From positions 1-64,000 of the forward strand of contig NW_013171824.1 of the NCBI RefSeq assembly GCF_000151665.1: a DNA stretch of 64,000 nt, written 5' to 3'. Origin of the DNA: Blastocystis hominis. Its lineage: Eukaryota; Sar; Bigyra; Opalinata; Blastocystidae. Under the pieces are notes generated by a model. That model did no database searches. It was given only the letters and a program-made list of their open reading frames with translations, and was not told the DNA's origin. Positions 22,290 to 34,712 of this stretch are shown here, piece after piece; within the stretch, counting starts at the first letter, position 1, and the number at the start of each line of letters is the position of its first letter. Position numbers and translations under genes: made by a program.

Positions 22290-25130
22290 GTTTTTACTTT
22301 GGTCTAAGTAGGGCAATCATGGAAGTGATGTAGTAGTACCGATACTTGTATGGGATGATCCAAGAAATCATCCTATTCCTGGATGAGTCTTTAATGAGCA
22401 TGTAGTAGTGCATGGCCTTTCTTTATTACATATAGTGGGAGTAATGCTAAAACAGCCATGGCTGTATGTGCACACCTTATATTTTGTGAATCCCAGGAAC
22501 TGAAGTTGTGCGTGGCGGGCAACAGTGAGGTCGAAATAAGATGAGGAGGGAGTGGCAGACCCCCACAGCACGCATGCAGTTGACGGGTCTGAGGGGTATC
22601 TTTGGTTGAAAAAGGCCGAGAAAGAAAATCATTTTTACCACGCAATAGGCGCCAATACACATCTTATGGATTTGACTGAATAGTTGATGTATTATCATTA
22701 TCATCATTATTATTCTGTATGGGAAGATAGAATAATGTGTATTTGTGATTGATTGTATATTTTGGCTTATTAGTATACTCCATGGAATAGAATACTGTGA
22801 AAATAAGATGGGTAAGTGTGGAATAATCAGAAATGGCCAATATGAATGAAAACAACAACAACAATACTAGAATGTAATAGTATAGTAGAAAATAACATAT
22901 GTATGAAGTAGCAATGGAAATGAAATCATTTTCACAAATTATGACGAACAATAGCTGAAATGATGATATTTCACAGGGATCTGTTTTAGCACATCCTGAA
23001 ACGAATTACATAGATCATGCATAGTTTTGCTTCAAAACAAACAAAATCCAGACAAACACGATTCTATCATTTCATTGGTTTAACACAATGTTTGATTCTG
23101 TTAAATCCATTTTCATAAAATAACTAATTCTGAGTAGCAGGAACAATATTGTTGATACTTAGTACTGGAATAACCAATCGATGAATGGATGATTGGAGTT
23201 TGTAGTAAATTCCGTTATTGTTAGTTGGAATGCACAATGATTGGTATATAGTGATTGTAATTGAATGATTCCTAGATATTATCACAGATTGTATGCTATA
23301 TGTGAATAGAATAGTACTGGAATGATTTGTGTAATTGGTCACAATCTATTGAATGAATATGAGTTGGATGTACAAAGATTGCATAGCATGGAGATGGTTT
23401 GTACCATGAGTGGATGAAAGAACAAAAGAAAAGAAGAAATAGTATTCATTGCTTTAGATCTTAATCCATTCAATGATATGTATTAGTTATTTATTATTGT
23501 AATACGTGATAATGATAATGAAAAGTGAATGAGAGAGAATCGAAATGAATGGGAATGTGATTGGTTGTGATATTGGAGTTGGATTCGATTCGATTTCAGC
23601 AATTCAACACTGAAATGAAAACAAATGAATGAATGAATGAATGAATGAATGAGTAATCCTACAAACATCGATTTGAATTGAGTGCATACTGTGATTATGT
23701 ATATTTTGTACCACAAGAATGAATAAATGAATGAAAGATTCTCTCTCCGTGGAGTGATTCACAAAACAACAAAGACCTTTACCACAACCAATGAACTATA
23801 ATTCTGCATCAATAATGTCATCGATTCAATCAATCATTCATTCATGCATTTGTTCATACTTTTAGAACTGTTTAATGCATGACTGATTGATTGATTGATT
23901 GATTGAATCGATGTCTATTCTGTCTATTCTTTCATAATATGAATCTATCAAACAACAAAGCAAATAACAATAACGATAATGAATTCGTTAAAATGGCAAA
24001 GCAACAATAATAACAGTAATAGAAATCAATGAGAATAATAATATGATTATGTGTTCAAAAGCAAAGTCTAGAACAGAAATGAAATGAAATGAAGTAATGA
24101 GCAGCAACAACATAATAGAAACGAACAATAACATGAGTAATAATCCAAATGGATGAATTGTTAACTCAATGCAGTGTCCGATATCGAATCAATACCAAAT
24201 TGATGTAGAACAAACAATGTGTATGTGAATAACAAGCAATAATGAGAATAACAACAGTTAAAGGAATAATAATAAGAATAAGAATATGTGAGAACAATCC
24301 ATAGCTATTGATGATTAGTAATAATAATAGTAATCATCATAGAAAGAGATATTGAAACAATCATATGTGTAGTTTAATAAAGAAAGAAGGAAAGAACCAA
24401 ATCCATGATAATAGTCATATTATTGGGAATATGAGTATTATTATTATTATGGATCAATCAATCAATCAATCAATAATACGTACTGATCGATTCTGGATAA
24501 TAGATCAATTAGATTGTAATGTGGAATGATCGAAATGAAGAACAAACTCGATATGTGAAAACAAACAAATACCAAGAATGCATATCAATTTCAAACAATC
24601 CATATAATTGAATGAATCTATGTGAATCGATTCAGATTTAAATATAAATAAAGAGAAGATCATTTGATTGTCGGTTTGCATGGAAAGATTGATTGTTGTC
24701 ACGAATCATCAATCGGATTGATTTGAAATGATTTCGTATTGTAGGTTCTGATTATTGATTAAATCATTTGATAGATAGTTTGGTCCATTGTTTACTACAA
24801 CTACTATTATTATTATTGTTGCTGTGGATGTTGCTGCTGCTATTGCTATTTCTCTCTTTCTCCCCTACCATTCATTCATTGATTCCAAACCATCAAAATC
24901 GATAACAATATTCCTTGTCAACAAAAGAAGAAATGGAATCAATGAAAGCAAAAAATCAAGTATTTCCTTTGTGACAATCAATGATCCATTAATCTATGAA
25001 TGAATGAATGATTGATTGATTGAAACAACAATCATAATTCAGTATCATTGTTAAAATGTTAAAGAAGAACATCATAATAATCAGGCAGGATTGATATTTT
25101 GATAATTATAGTATCATGAATTGTGATCAA
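22290..25130. other. AT-rich, gene-free spacer with microsatellites
   Basis: Nearly 3 kb of low-GC DNA with short tandem repeats, including (gaat)n at about 23623-23652, (gatt)n at about 23883-23905, (caat)n near 24460-24475 and many imperfect aat/taa runs. No open frame resembles a protein. A short inverted motif (gggatgatccaagaaatcatcc) lies at 22353-22374. I see no gene in it. Confidence 0.5.
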
Positions 25131-25439
25131 GAATCGGTTTCAAACAAACAAATAATCAATCAATCAATCAATGGAAATGTTCCTAAACAATGACGAATCA
25201 CTGAACAAATCAAATCAAATCAAAATTATAGATTTAATACCAGATTTTGACAAGATTAGCGAGAATCGAAGAAACATCTATGAATCAAATCAAATCAATC
25301 AAACTATACTCGAAATTGATTTCGATCGAACTCTCTGGAATGAATTAGGTAGCCAGACATTTCGAAGATTTGGAATATCTAAATACTATCAATATTCAAT
25401 ATTCAGAAATACTTGCCAGTGTCACCCAACGAGGATTAA

Positions 25440-26758
25440 GGAAACTATATCCAACAGAAGTTATTAATGTTAGATTTGGAAGATCTACAAAACAAATCAT
25501 AACCAATCAATTCATTATTACTTCGAAGTAACAATGAACAAGAATTATCATTACAAATTCCAGCATATACTGATTCACCGAGTTGAATGGATTGTAATGA
25601 TGGAAGATCTAAATCAATCATTTCATTCAAATTCATTCAATACTTTCAATTATTGTCGATAAGGAACTAGCGAATGCACCATCACCTAATGTAATGGATT
25701 GTAGATTTGGAAGATCTATGCATCATTCAAATATTCAATATCATATCAATACCTCGAGTCACAAATGAACAATAACAGAAATTGCTTGAATCACTTCCAA
25801 TTGTCCCAATTTGAATGGATTGTAATTGTGGTAGATTCTTCAATTCAAAGTCTCCAGCATAATCACTGAAACTATATTCACCAATTTGAATGGATTCCAA
25901 TGATTTGCAATTCAATATGTGGAATGATTTCGATTCATTTTTTCCCCACCAATTCTTTTCCTGAGTAAATGAATTGCTTCCGATTTTGATAGTTTTCAAT
26001 CGATTCAGTCCATCGATTTTGAATGTTTTCACTGATCCAAAACTTTCATTGCCGATTTCGATTGATTCCAAGATTAAGAACAATGAAACATCCCAATCAA
26101 CCAATACACAATTGTTAATCAGTTTCAAATGTTTCATTCCGATATTTAGTGGTTTGCTTCCATCTCTTTCATATTTCTCAGTATTACTTTCAATTCCATT
26201 ATACCATTCACATTCATTCACTAATTTACCTGATCGATCATACACTTTGCCACTTCCAAATCGATTATCATCACACCAATATCCTTCATATTCAATCAAA
26301 CCATTATTATGATAACTCGTTCCATATCCAAATCGTTTCCAATTGATCATTATGCCCTTGTACACCAAGAATCCATCATCATCATACATTTCACCATATC
26401 CAAATGGAATTCCAAACTTGTTTTCTGTCAATATCAATCCTTCAAATCGAGTTCCATGATCCAAATCCACGATTCCTTCTATTACTTCTATGGATTGTTC
26501 TTCATTATATGAAATAGAACCAATTTGATGATTTCCGAACACTTTCAACACTTTCTGCTCATTGAGTACAAATCCTTGATTCATGAATACTCCATTATTG
26601 AATCGCAATACTACACATACTCTATTACTCAATATGAGTGAAATCCAGCCATTTGGTTTCCATTCTTTACCCAAGCATATTAGCACACTTTGAATAATGG
26701 AACTATCAATATGATAGTTACTAATAGCAGAATTGACAAAATCAGCAATGTTTTGCAT
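25440..26758 (-). CDS. MORN-repeat plus leucine-rich-repeat protein, 3' part decayed or spliced
   Basis: Main open frame 26758-25727 (343 residues). Residues about 85-205 hold MORN-type repeats (FGYGTSYHNNGLIEYEGYWC, FGSGKVYDRSGKLVNECEWY). Residues about 215-335 hold short LRRs of the LxxLxSIxIGxxSF type (LESIQIGEYSFSDY, LPQLQSIQIGT). After the stop at 25727 the LRR pattern goes on in other frames (LPNLQSITLGDGAFASS at about 25700, LPSLQSIQLGES at about 25600, LPNLT near 25450). The repeat array has thus been broken by indels, or includes introns. MORN repeats bind membranes or scaffold cortical structures; LRRs bind proteins. Function is not known. Confidence 0.65.
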
Positions 26759-27445
26759 GGAAATGAAAAGAAATATGGTAAAACGGTTATTTTGGAAACA
26801 AGATCTGTTTCATTATTTCTCGATAGAACACACGTCATGGATTATTGTGTATGGCTTTGATATGCTGGTGTGTTACAAACTAGAATACATATAATAAAAC
26901 CTCATTTTCTCCACCCATTTCTATTTTTCTTTATTTTGGTGCATTTCTATCTATTCATTTATTTTTGTGTTATATTTAGATACTTATAGCTATAATTGTT
27001 AATTATTACGTATTTTCATAACCTTTACTCTCTCATGTCAGAATGGCTGTTCTATTAAGTCTAGAATGGATATATATTCTTCATAATATATCAATTATGT
27101 GGTAGTTGATCTTGTTTTGCAACAATCGAACTCACAATAGTGAATACTGTTGGAATGGATTGATTCGTAATAGAGAGTATGACAGTAGTATGCAGCATGC
27201 AAAATCCATCATTTCTATTTGACAAGTGGATTATTGTATTGATTCTCTGTTGATACTTCGATTCTCTTCTGTCACAATGATCATCCATATTGAGTACAAA
27301 GAATGATATTGCAGAGAAAGGAATGTGGTTCATAGATTGAAATGGTGAATAGGAATCATAGTATCATTAAACAAAACAATCGATTGAATAATATGATGGA
27401 TGGAATCGATGAATCCTATGAATGAAAACCTTGCTTTCTATTTGA
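26759..27445. other. Spacer between MORN genes
   Basis: AT-rich. One 80-codon frame (27091-27333, minus) shows no family features and is probably chance. Nothing else seen. Confidence 0.35.
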
Positions 27446-28254
27446 TCAACAAAACAATGTGAAATGCAATGTGATTAACATAGCAATAGTATAAAATAAA
27501 CAAGTAATATTGAGTGAATGAATGAATGAATGAATATGCCATCCATCATAGAGATCTCTTCCACTCCATCTTTCCATTCCATCTTTCCATTCCACTTCGC
27601 GAGTAGCAATCCGAGTTTCTTCATCGATCCAGTATCCTCGACCATTTCGAAGAAACGATTCTTTCGAGTCATCATACACGAATTCGCCCACATAGAGGGG
27701 AATTCGATTCGAAGCGGTTGTGTTGTTACCGCTTCGCTTGAACTCGATCATAATGGTTCCTTCGATCTTGCGGATGATCTCCACGAACTTGTTACCCTTC
27801 CAGATTCCTTCGAGCAGCATGGCACCCGTTTTTTCGTCATACGCGATGCCCCATCCTTCCCTCTCTCGCTTCTCATTGAATTCACCGTGATAAATCAGGT
27901 GATCACTCGCATGCGAATAGATTTCCATTCGCTCACCTCGGACATGGTTTATAATACGATGAAAATAGTGCTGATCCAGAATTTCGTCAAAAGATTGGAC
28001 AACAGCGACACATCCGTTCTCAAATCTGGTAAAGTCACCGATTTCGTTCTCGTCCGCATCCACCTCGTAATACATCTTCAGTATGCCATTTTGGAATAGG
28101 CAAACCTCCCAGCTCTCGTCAACGTGTATTCATCCTCGTGATCGCCTTGATAACATTGGAGGCTATACTTGCAGCCACCAATAGTGATTTCCTTTGCTTT
28201 ACCAAGCGTTATGTAACCGTCCAGGAGAAATTCGCTTCCCTTAAGTTCTTGCAT
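27446..28254 (-). pseudogene. Second MORN-like gene, frameshifted near its 5' end
   Basis: The minus-strand ATG at 28254 opens MQELKGSEFLLDGYITLGKA ... IGGCKYSLQCYQGD. The frame then ends near 28085. From about 28125 another frame continues the protein (DESWEVCLFQNGILKMYYEV) and runs as 209 codons from 28075 with MORN-like segments (HLIYHGEFNEKREREGWGIA, YVGEFVYDDSKESFLRNGRG). One or two bases near 28120-28130 would have to change to join them, and no clean GT-AG intron was found, so this is probably a pseudogene or an assembly error. Its domain type matches the neighbour at 25.4-26.8 kb, suggesting tandem relatives. Confidence 0.5.
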
Positions 28255-28259
28255 TCTAC

Positions 28260-29150
28260 CTATTTGGAATCACATATCCTTATCCTCTACTCTTTGAATC
28301 CGTAATTTGTAGCCAAATATAAAGAATTTATGAAGAAAACAGAGAGATCAGTTTATTTCTTTACACCTAAGTATTCTTCATATTTAAAAATTATGATAGA
28401 GTGCTACCATATACACATTGGATCCAAGATTTCCAAGTGAAGTACTCACTTGTGTTTCGCATCATTTTGTTCACATTTTTGTGGTTGAAATAGTTCGGAG
28501 GTATAGATATTTATAATAATAATAATATCAGGATTGTTTGGAAACACTCAGAATGGAAAAGTCCATTTTGTTGTCTACTATGTCTGTATAGGTTGTATAT
28601 TTATGATATCATAGTGAAATCGTGTTAGGAAGCAAGGATTTGGTTGTTCACTCCACTTTGTCTAAATAGTCTATAATATCATTATTATTATTATTATTAT
28701 TATTATTTCGATAATCCAATCTATCCATCCATGATTCTAGCCAAATCATTTTGACTTGGGAATGGTTGGGATTGAAAGCAATTAAAACTAGTAAAACTAG
28801 TAAATCAAATCGAATGGAATGGAATGGAAATTGGTTTTGATCCAGTGATTTTCACACAAAGAACCTATCTTCGCACATCGTTAACCATTCACTCCATTTT
28901 CTATCATTTCCTTATCCTAAACCAACCAACTAACTCTAAATACACTTTCTTTCTATCTATCTTTCTTTGTTTCAACTATCAACTCACAGCACTCTATTAT
29001 TATTATTATCAACTAGAGTCGTTTGGTTCCTCGTTCTGGATTATTCTGTTCATGTTTCTAAATCATTCCAACACCCTACACACTCTAAATCTACATTTTC
29101 CTTCCTTCCTAAACACATTTTCGATTCTCATTCAAATCCTACAACGCTTC
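28260..29150. other. AT-rich spacer with simple repeats
   Basis: Includes an (att)n run at 28679-28706 and aatgg repeats near 28811-28828. The long plus-strand frame starting at 28824 is low-complexity (His, Ser, Thr, Phe) and not gene-like. A (ccat)n tract lies at about 29166-29200. Confidence 0.4.
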
Positions 29151-31772
29151 AACCATTCCACATCTCTACAATTCCATCCATCCATCCATCCATCCATCTT
29201 CCAAACCAAACACCGCAACCATTTCTCTTTCTCTTTCTCTCAGCAACTGCCAAATCGGTCTGGATCGTGGAAACGTGGAAACATCGCGACCCACGGCGCA
29301 CCAGGCGTGATCGACGAGGTGGGCGCGGATGAGCGCGCCGGTCACGTCGTAGGCGAAGAGGAAGCGGAAGCGGAGGCGGAGGCGGAGGCGGAGGGGCTGG
29401 GTGACGGAGACCACGGTGGCGTTCTGCGCCCAGTTGGACAGGAAGAGATCCAGAGAGCCCGGTCGACTCTGCACACCTTCGTAGGGAGCCACGGACCCCA
29501 CCCCATCGCCCACCAGATTCCTGCTCACTCACACCCACACCCACACCCACACCCAGAGCGAACCGGTGAGCGAGGAGGTTGGCTCGCCGTCCACCACCAA
29601 CACCCAACGAATTCCGACGTGGCCATCGTGGACACTCCGAATTGCCTGCCCATCCACTCGGCACTGCCCACTTCGCTCGGGACGCACTCCAGCGTGTAGG
29701 AAGTCGCGGGGATCCCACCCTCCAACACGTGCTACACATCGCGTCCCGCGGGGAACCAGACGGTTCGGCGGAAGGAGGAAGGAGGAAGGAGGAAGGAGGA
29801 AGTGGCGGGAGCGCGAAGCTCGCACGTGGCGGTGCAGAGATCATGGAAGGATCCGGTAATCGCCATCGCACAGTCCCACTCAATGCCCTCCGCCTGATTC
29901 CACACACACCACATACAGAACCGCGGGGATCTTCTCTTGGTGGGAGAGATACCCGGTGAACGCGGCCACGCTCAGATAGATGGGCGCGTGCTGCACGCTC
30001 TGCACGCTCTGCAGGTCCAGGAAGCAGTTCGTGCTGGCGACCTCGCTCTCGCTCTCGCTCTGGATCACGGCCATCGACGCCATCCACGAGCGTCGCACCA
30101 CGTAGTACCGAATGCTGGCGCCGCCCAGCTCCGCCGGCTCTGCCCACTGCACGCGCAGCGAGGTCGAGGAGAGCGCGGCCACCTCGAGGTTCTGCACCGC
30201 GCCGGGCGCGACGACATACGCGGCGAGGGTGATGGGAGAGGAGGCCTCGGAGAGGATGGAGCACGCGGCGGAGCACAGCGCCACGCGCACCCAGTAGGCC
30301 ACGCACGCATCGAGAGAGAGCGAGCGAGAGAGAGAGTTCGGCTTGCTGGACGTCGCCCTCTTGGAGGAGCGCGTCGGCGGCGAAGAGCTGGGAGTGGGAG
30401 CCAACCAAGGCCTGCACGAAGAGCTCGCACCACCACCAGACCCAGCGCACCTGCGTGGCTTCGAAGGCGGCAGCAGCACGACGGGCGCGGAGGCAGGGAG
30501 GGAGGCAGCAGCACGACGGGGCGGTAGACGGAGAAGGACGCGAAGGCGGACCAGGAGGCGCCCTTGCGGACACGCCAGCTGATGGCCATCACGCTGTTCA
30601 CAATGGCGCCCGCCACCAACACGGAGCGCGTCTCGAAGAACTGGCTCTGCACATTGCTGCCCATCAAGGCCATCCATCGGGGCTTCATCGGAGATGCCAC
30701 TGCTCCAGGGAACCTCCATCTGCACAGACACGCTGCGCTGCGCTGCGCCTACTCCACTTCCCTCATACCAATCGCGCTCTCCACAATCCGAGCAGGCCAC
30801 AACCGAACGCCAACCGAACGCCAACCGAACGCCAACCGAACGCCGGCGCGGGTCGAGAAGGTCGCGATGAGGGTTTCCGCGGGGAAGGGGAGGCCGTTTC
30901 GGGACACCAACCTGTTGGCATTGATGTAGAGCGTGCGTGCCTTCGCAGAACCGCGGGAAGGAGCCATCGAAGGCGAAGGCGAAGGCGAAGGCGAACCCAA
31001 TGGCGTAGTCGGAGATGGAGATCGCGGTGGTGGGATAGGAGAACGTGGCCTCGGCCAATTCAAACACGATGTGGATGTTCATGGGCTCGAATGGGTCGTT
31101 CATCACCTCGCCCACGCCCACATTGCTCGTGCAGTACATCGTGGATTGCTTCCCATCTCCCATCGTCCACAGCGCCACGTCCCTCGCCCCATCGCCCGCC
31201 ACGCAGCGCAGCGCAGCGCAGCATCGGCAGGATGGGCTGGCAGGAGCCCGTCCCCTATCGATCGATCGATTCCCACTGCTGATAGGCGTTGCACCCATCC
31301 GTGATCATGCCCCACTAGTCCACATCGCACTTCGTATCCAACACTTGCCCCAAGTGCCCTTCCGGCTACCCCGCCGCTTCGTCCGCGGGGCACACCACCG
31401 CCACGCACCTCACCTCTCTTCCATTCCACCACTTCCCACACGCCCGCACCACACACACCTCCACCTTCCCATGCTCCACAGACCCACAAATGCACAACTG
31501 CACCGTCTTGGAACTCGCCTCCTCCCACTGGCCATTCCAGTTCACTCGGCTCCCATCAATCAGAGGCGAGGACCGTACCCACAGCAGTTCGCATACTCCG
31601 CCTTCTTGTCCCATTCTCCCAAGTTCCACACACGCTCCGCTTCTACAAACCTACAGCTCTTGCTCCCATAGTTTGCCCTTTCACTCATCGCAAATTCCTT
31701 CTCTCTACCACACTCTACCACCTCACAATATGAAAATGAAAATACGAGAAACAGAACAGATATCCTAGGCAA
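29149..31772 (-). pseudogene. GC-rich fragmented extracellular-protein gene (FN3-like and TIG-like domains)
   Basis: On the minus strand, MPRISVLFLVFSFSYC at 31772 could be a signal peptide. Cys-rich sequence follows (NYGSKSCRFVEAERVWNLG, then NWNGQWEEASSKTVQLCIC). Next comes a beta-rich stretch (PFEPMNIHIVFELAEATFSY) with LYINANRLVSRNG. An FN3-like domain follows, with PGAVQNLEVAALSSTSLRVQ and SIRYYVVRR. Near 29500 there is a TIG/IPT-like part (VGSVAPYEGVQSRPGS). The pieces fall in several frames; some joins could be short introns, others look like frameshifts. Internal simple repeats (11-bp units at about 30800-30845, gcggag at about 29365-29395) add to the doubt. The GC content is far above that of both flanks. 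Gene status is uncertain. Confidence 0.45.
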
Positions 31773-31779
31773 GAACGTC

Positions 31780-33170
31780 GTGCCTGTACCAGATACCTCC
31801 CACGTTGCAAGTTATCTACATGTATCCGCGGTCCCACATGGCATGAATGGGTTCGCCACGTTGCACAGTTTGAAGCACAGAAATTCCTCACTCGGAACAC
31901 ATTCCACATAGCAAAAATGGAACCAGGGTCCACTACCATTATGGTATTGAATGTGTTCACGATGCATATCTCACACACACAGTTTAGTCAAAGTAACAAT
32001 AGCGCACACTACACTAGCTTCTTCAAACACACCAACTTGACGACAGAACCCATCCCAGCTACAATACTTACACTCCCACAACACAACACACAAAAACACA
32101 TAGAAGTCCGAAAACAAAACAAAAGACAGCAAAAGACAGGACATACAAGTCCAATTCCAAATTTTGAATACATTCAAACCCAGTAAGACGAAGCTAATAG
32201 CTTTGATTGTAAAACAAATGATTTCAAAAATACACAGGAATTGTGCAATTGTGAAAATAGTGTTGAAATTGGGTATGAGTGGAAGAATAGATTTCGAATA
32301 GGGAGGGAGTTGTTTTTACTGTGAAGTGGAAGGAAATGAACGGAAATGGGATATTGTGGAATGAATAGATCGAAGAGTGTTGTTTCCAGTGGAAGCGTTT
32401 TGTTTTTCGTTCTATTCATTTGGAATCTACTCTAGATGGGATAGAAAGAAATAGGATATGTAGAAAATGATGATAGGAATGAAAATGGAAAAGCTAGCGA
32501 TAAGCAGTTTTTGGGTTATCATTTATAGTAATAATATGTGATATGTGTATAGTAGAATCGAATAGTAGAGTTTGTGAGAAAGGTGGGTGTGTCGTTGAAG
32601 AACTGAGCAAAATAAGGTAGAATACATAATATATTTAATACGAACAAATAGAGATATATTCATATTCCACTGTTTCTAGGTTTTTGGATAGTTGGTGTGC
32701 AGTTTTTGTCGTTTTGATGCACTCTGAACCTATCAGAGTTTGTTATATTGCCAGAGAATACTATTCCTTATAGTATCCCCCACCTGCCAAATAATGCAGA
32801 ATATCTCCTATTTAAAGGAAGGATCGAATTGTACACCACTTCAATAGGGATACAAAGTGATTCACAATGTTGTTCTATTACGAGCATGAATAACAATAGT
32901 ATACTTAATACTTGCTGTTTGAGTTGGTTGATGAAAGTGAAATGCTTTGGTTCCCAACTCATTAGGATGAATAGAATTACTCACTAATAGCGATATCAGT
33001 ATTGTTGATGATAAAGCTGAAATCCATAAGAATGGACTCTATGGGAATGAGTAGTTGTCCAATATCAAGCTGTGAGACATATCTGGCTGATTATTTGTTG
33101 GAGGCAACAATCAAACTATTACTTTTCAGATATATATGTATATGTATATAGATAGAAGATAGACATTGAT
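31780..33170. other. Gene-free spacer before the Polinton structural genes
   Basis: Mixed composition falling back to AT-rich. No protein features in the short frames. A tatc/atag microsatellite lies at about 33150-33192 at the edge of the structural block. Confidence 0.4.
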
Positions 33171-33176
33171 ATCTAT

Positions 33177-33911
33177 CTATCTATCTATCTTCTTGAATAC
33201 CTTACTGAAGTTGTACTTACAAGATATCGTGAATGACACGTACACATTCGAATTCAAGGAGATCGGACGGTCATTCGCGTCTGTCAGTACCCAATCAATG
33301 TAGTCCAGGTTCGATTGTTCAATCACATCGATCGATAGGTTGTCCCAGGTGGTCATGTTGTTCAGTCCCATCGATACATGAATCAGGTTATCGATCAGCG
33401 GACTCTTCAGACCGAATGTTTGAGCATTGATACTACTGTACACTCGGATCACACTCATGCCATTCGTGATGTCGTATGGTTCACTCGTGACGGTAGTAGG
33501 TGTCAGTAAGCCTTCCAGCTTCAGGATGTTCGCAATGTCGGATGCGCCACTCAAGTCAACCGATTGAGCATTCTCGGCGACCATGTATGCCTGATTGTTG
33601 TCATTGATCGCAATCGAGCCAGCGATGGCATTGCATAGTTCGTCGATCGTGTAGTAGCCAGCACCCACATTATAGGTCATTTCGTATCCTTGGTTATTCA
33701 TCACTTTCACCACATTCATAGCAAGAATGTTCCAGAGAGAAGTGGTATTGATCTTGCAAGTGATGGAAGTGATCTTGTAGACATTGTCACGAGGCATAAT
33801 CACTGTATTGAATGTCTCGTGGTATCGAACATTGTTCTTGGATAATATGGTGTTGTGATTGATTACACTCACGGGATAGCTACGACTATAGCTCCGATTC
33901 ATTGACAACAC
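33177..33911 (-). CDS. Polinton structural-type protein 1 (GYYT domain)
   Basis: 244 residues, apparently intact. Beta-rich with one copy of the domain shared by this block: GAGYYTIDELCNAIAGSI, then SGASDIANILKLEGLL, then MSVIRVYSSINAQTFGLKSP. The same pattern (a GYYT turn plus helix, a DI..IL.LEG segment and an I.VYSS strand) recurs in the larger neighbour at 35353-36895. Its place in a Polinton relic and its beta-rich nature suggest a minor capsid, penton or fibre-like component, which is inference. The C-terminus runs into a tatc microsatellite at the 3' end. Confidence 0.6.
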   Translation of the reverse strand: MLSMNRSYSRSYPVSVINHNTILSKNNVRYHETFNTVIMPRDNVYKITSITCKINTTSLWNILAMNVVKVMNNQGYEMTYNVGAGYYTIDELCNAIAGSIAINDNNQAYMVAENAQSVDLSGASDIANILKLEGLLTPTTVTSEPYDITNGMSVIRVYSSINAQTFGLKSPLIDNLIHVSMGLNNMTTWDNLSIDVIEQSNLDYIDWVLTDANDRPISLNSNVYVSFTISCKYNFSKVFKKIDR

Positions 33912-33984
33912 TGAAATGAATGCAAACCGTGATTGGTCATTTCACTTTGATGTACTGACCATTCTTGTCCATGAGATAGAATCG

Positions 33985-34224
33985 CTATTTGCGACTCTTG
34001 GGCACCACCATATTCAGATAGGCATTCTCCGTATACCGCTCATTTAATACAGTCAACGGAGTCTGTTTGTGCTCTTGCATGTTGTTGACTCGGTCAAGGA
34101 CAAGGCAGGCACCAGGCGATTCTCCTTTCAATGATATCCGCTCGATCAACAAATCGCTTTTGATGAGATTGTTACTCGCGAACTCGTGTTCAAATGTCTT
34201 ATCAATGTTGAATACTAGATTCAT
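33985..34224 (-). CDS. Small Polinton-region open frame
   Basis: 79 residues beginning MNLVFNIDKTFEHEFASN, charged and without recognisable domain. It overlaps the next frame by 4 bases (ATG over the stop), as in compact viral gene strings. The element's coding sense continues at similar spacing on both sides, which supports a real gene. Confidence 0.45.
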   Translation of the reverse strand: MNLVFNIDKTFEHEFASNNLIKSDLLIERISLKGESPGACLVLDRVNNMQEHKQTPLTVLNERYTENAYLNMVVPKSRK

Positions 34225-34712
34225 TTATTGACTATGACGGTGAATCCAATCAACAGATAGATGTTTCCGATGAACGAGAGTGATTCGTCGTTCTCGTTTT
34301 TCAAATCATATTCGATTCGGTCCAACAACTCGGAACACAGAATCAACATGCGATTCTTGTAGAAGTAGTTCTTGTACAAGCTGTCCATCGGGACATTCGC
34401 AAGCAGTGGAATCGTCTTGTTTTTCACGATGTTGCAATACAGCTGTATGTTCGATAGACAATTCGTGATATCGACAGGATACTCGGCAACCATCGGACCA
34501 TAGTTGGCATAGTACGCTCCATCGTCGAAAGGGATGTGCCATGTATGCGATTGTGATCCTGAAGCAGGAACTATGGTTCCCAGGTTACCACTCAACGAGA
34601 ACACGTAGTCTGCGTGAATGTAGTACCCATCTGCTTCGGGTAGCCACTTCATGGACACATTAGAATCCTCGAAGCACTGGTTCATGTACCACACCAAGTC
34701 GTCTTGGGTCAC
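34221..34712 (-). CDS. Polinton structural-type protein 2
   Basis: 163 residues starting MTQDDLVWYMNQCFEDSN. The N-terminal helix followed by WLPEADGYYIHADYVFSLSG, then ITNCLSNIQLYCNIVKNK, follows the general plan of the repeated domain (helix, beta hairpin, I.VY strand) in diverged form. It seems to end in a hydrophobic stretch (FIGNIYLLIGFTVIVNK). The start lies just upstream of a broken segment at 34709-35137, so it may once have been the second domain of a longer protein. Confidence 0.5.
   Translation of the reverse strand: MTQDDLVWYMNQCFEDSNVSMKWLPEADGYYIHADYVFSLSGNLGTIVPASGSQSHTWHIPFDDGAYYANYGPMVAEYPVDITNCLSNIQLYCNIVKNKTIPLLANVPMDSLYKNYFYKNRMLILCSELLDRIEYDLKNENDESLSFIGNIYLLIGFTVIVNK

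Noticed and set aside
22368-22707. Minus-strand frames with Cys/His/Pro-rich translation
   Set aside because: Overlapping frames of similar length without any family pattern; probably chance in a locally GC-richer patch.
23500-25160. Regular short repeats as a CRISPR or satellite array
   Set aside because: They are 4-bp microsatellites without spacers, in eukaryotic DNA.
28824-29699. 291-codon plus-strand frame
   Set aside because: Low-complexity composition with no domain; the second half is the complement of the FN3-type gene.
29149-31304. Long plus- and minus-strand open frames in the GC-rich block as separate genes
   Set aside because: High GC makes stops rare in all frames. Only the minus-strand pieces with domain-like patterns were kept.
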